In this document: piece after piece, positions 19,117 through 19,134 of the stretch | Layout of the letters: each line of letters opens with the position of its first letter | How positions within the stretch are numbered: the first letter of the stretch is position 1 | Source: SZUA-430 sp036840015 | GTDB taxonomy: Bacteria > Pseudomonadota > Alphaproteobacteria > Micropepsales > Micropepsaceae | Reading direction: 5' to 3' | NCBI GenBank assembly: GCA_036840015.1 | Contig: DAISVV010000029.1 | Location: 1-19,134 of the forward strand | DNA: 19,134 nt | Position numbers and translations under genes: made by a program | The notes under the pieces: model-generated | Databases searched by the model: none | Told to the model about the DNA's origin: nothing | The model's input: the letters and a program-made list of their open reading frames with translations, nothing else

Positions 19117-19134
19117 ACCTCCTCACTGCGTGAG

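Noticed and set aside
18195..19118. A 307-codon minus-strand frame over the SDR gene
   Set aside because: It is antisense to a motif-complete SDR, and its N-terminal part is a translation of the REP-like repeat.
1..19134. tRNA/rRNA genes, CRISPR arrays, transposases, phage or defence genes
   Set aside because: No cloverleaf, no regularly spaced repeats and no mobile-element or defence domain was recognised in either strand. The region reads as conserved chromosomal core.

Overview
The window is a GC-rich, densely packed stretch of chromosome from an alphaproteobacterium. The order cannot be fixed from sequence alone; a sphingomonad or a Caulobacterales/hyphomonad-like lineage would fit. Supporting signs are the ftsEX / zinc-ribbon (MJ0042) / hpt / CpdR-like neighbourhood, the argH-lptM-lysA-DUF4175 block, an etfBA-hbd operon, an HIG1-type twin-membrane gene next to a PduO-type cobalamin adenosyltransferase, and a GTTC-N7-GTTC LexA box. 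I see no tRNA, rRNA, CRISPR array, insertion sequence, phage gene or integrase. This is mostly core housekeeping sequence, and the novelty is in regulatory sites and a few odd proteins.

Layout. 1-193 (minus): the first 64 codons of an adenosylcobalamin-dependent (class II) ribonucleotide reductase, preceded by a good LexA box. 319-3906 (minus): a tight operon transcribed ftsE-ftsX-gmhB-like-ydcF/elyC-like-plsC, with two ATGA overlaps, for division and envelope work. 4021-5751 (plus, divergent from ftsE): a zinc-ribbon/DUF3426 membrane protein, hypoxanthine phosphoribosyltransferase and a CpdR-like receiver protein. 5737-11043 (minus): argH-lptM-lysA-DUF4175 (TIGR02302), with arginine and lysine biosynthesis genes around a 37-residue LptM-type lipoprotein. 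11074-11661 (plus): a TlpA-like thioredoxin, divergent from argH by only 30 bp. 11680-14298 (minus): etfB-etfA-hbd, linking 3-hydroxybutyryl-CoA metabolism to the quinone pool through ETF. A strong promoter with an overlapping palindrome lies upstream. 14542-16725 (minus): rhomboid protease, a secreted YbjN-domain protein, cobalamin adenosyltransferase and a small HIG1-like membrane protein. 16917-17657 (plus): an unrecognised polytopic membrane protein. 17741-18124 (plus): a His-rich 'translational machinery protein' family gene under a near-consensus FNR/FixK box. 18222-19004 (plus): an HSD10-like SDR. 19005-19134: non-coding, with REP-like inverted repeats.

Functional links. The class II reductase needs adenosylcobalamin, and the adenosyltransferase at the other end of the window makes it. 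The Hbd and ETF proteins together oxidise acyl-CoA/3-hydroxyacyl-CoA substrates and pass electrons on, and the SDR may belong to the same metabolism. FtsEX, the LptM-like lipoprotein, PlsC, the YdcF/ElyC-like protein and the HAD phosphatase all touch envelope assembly.
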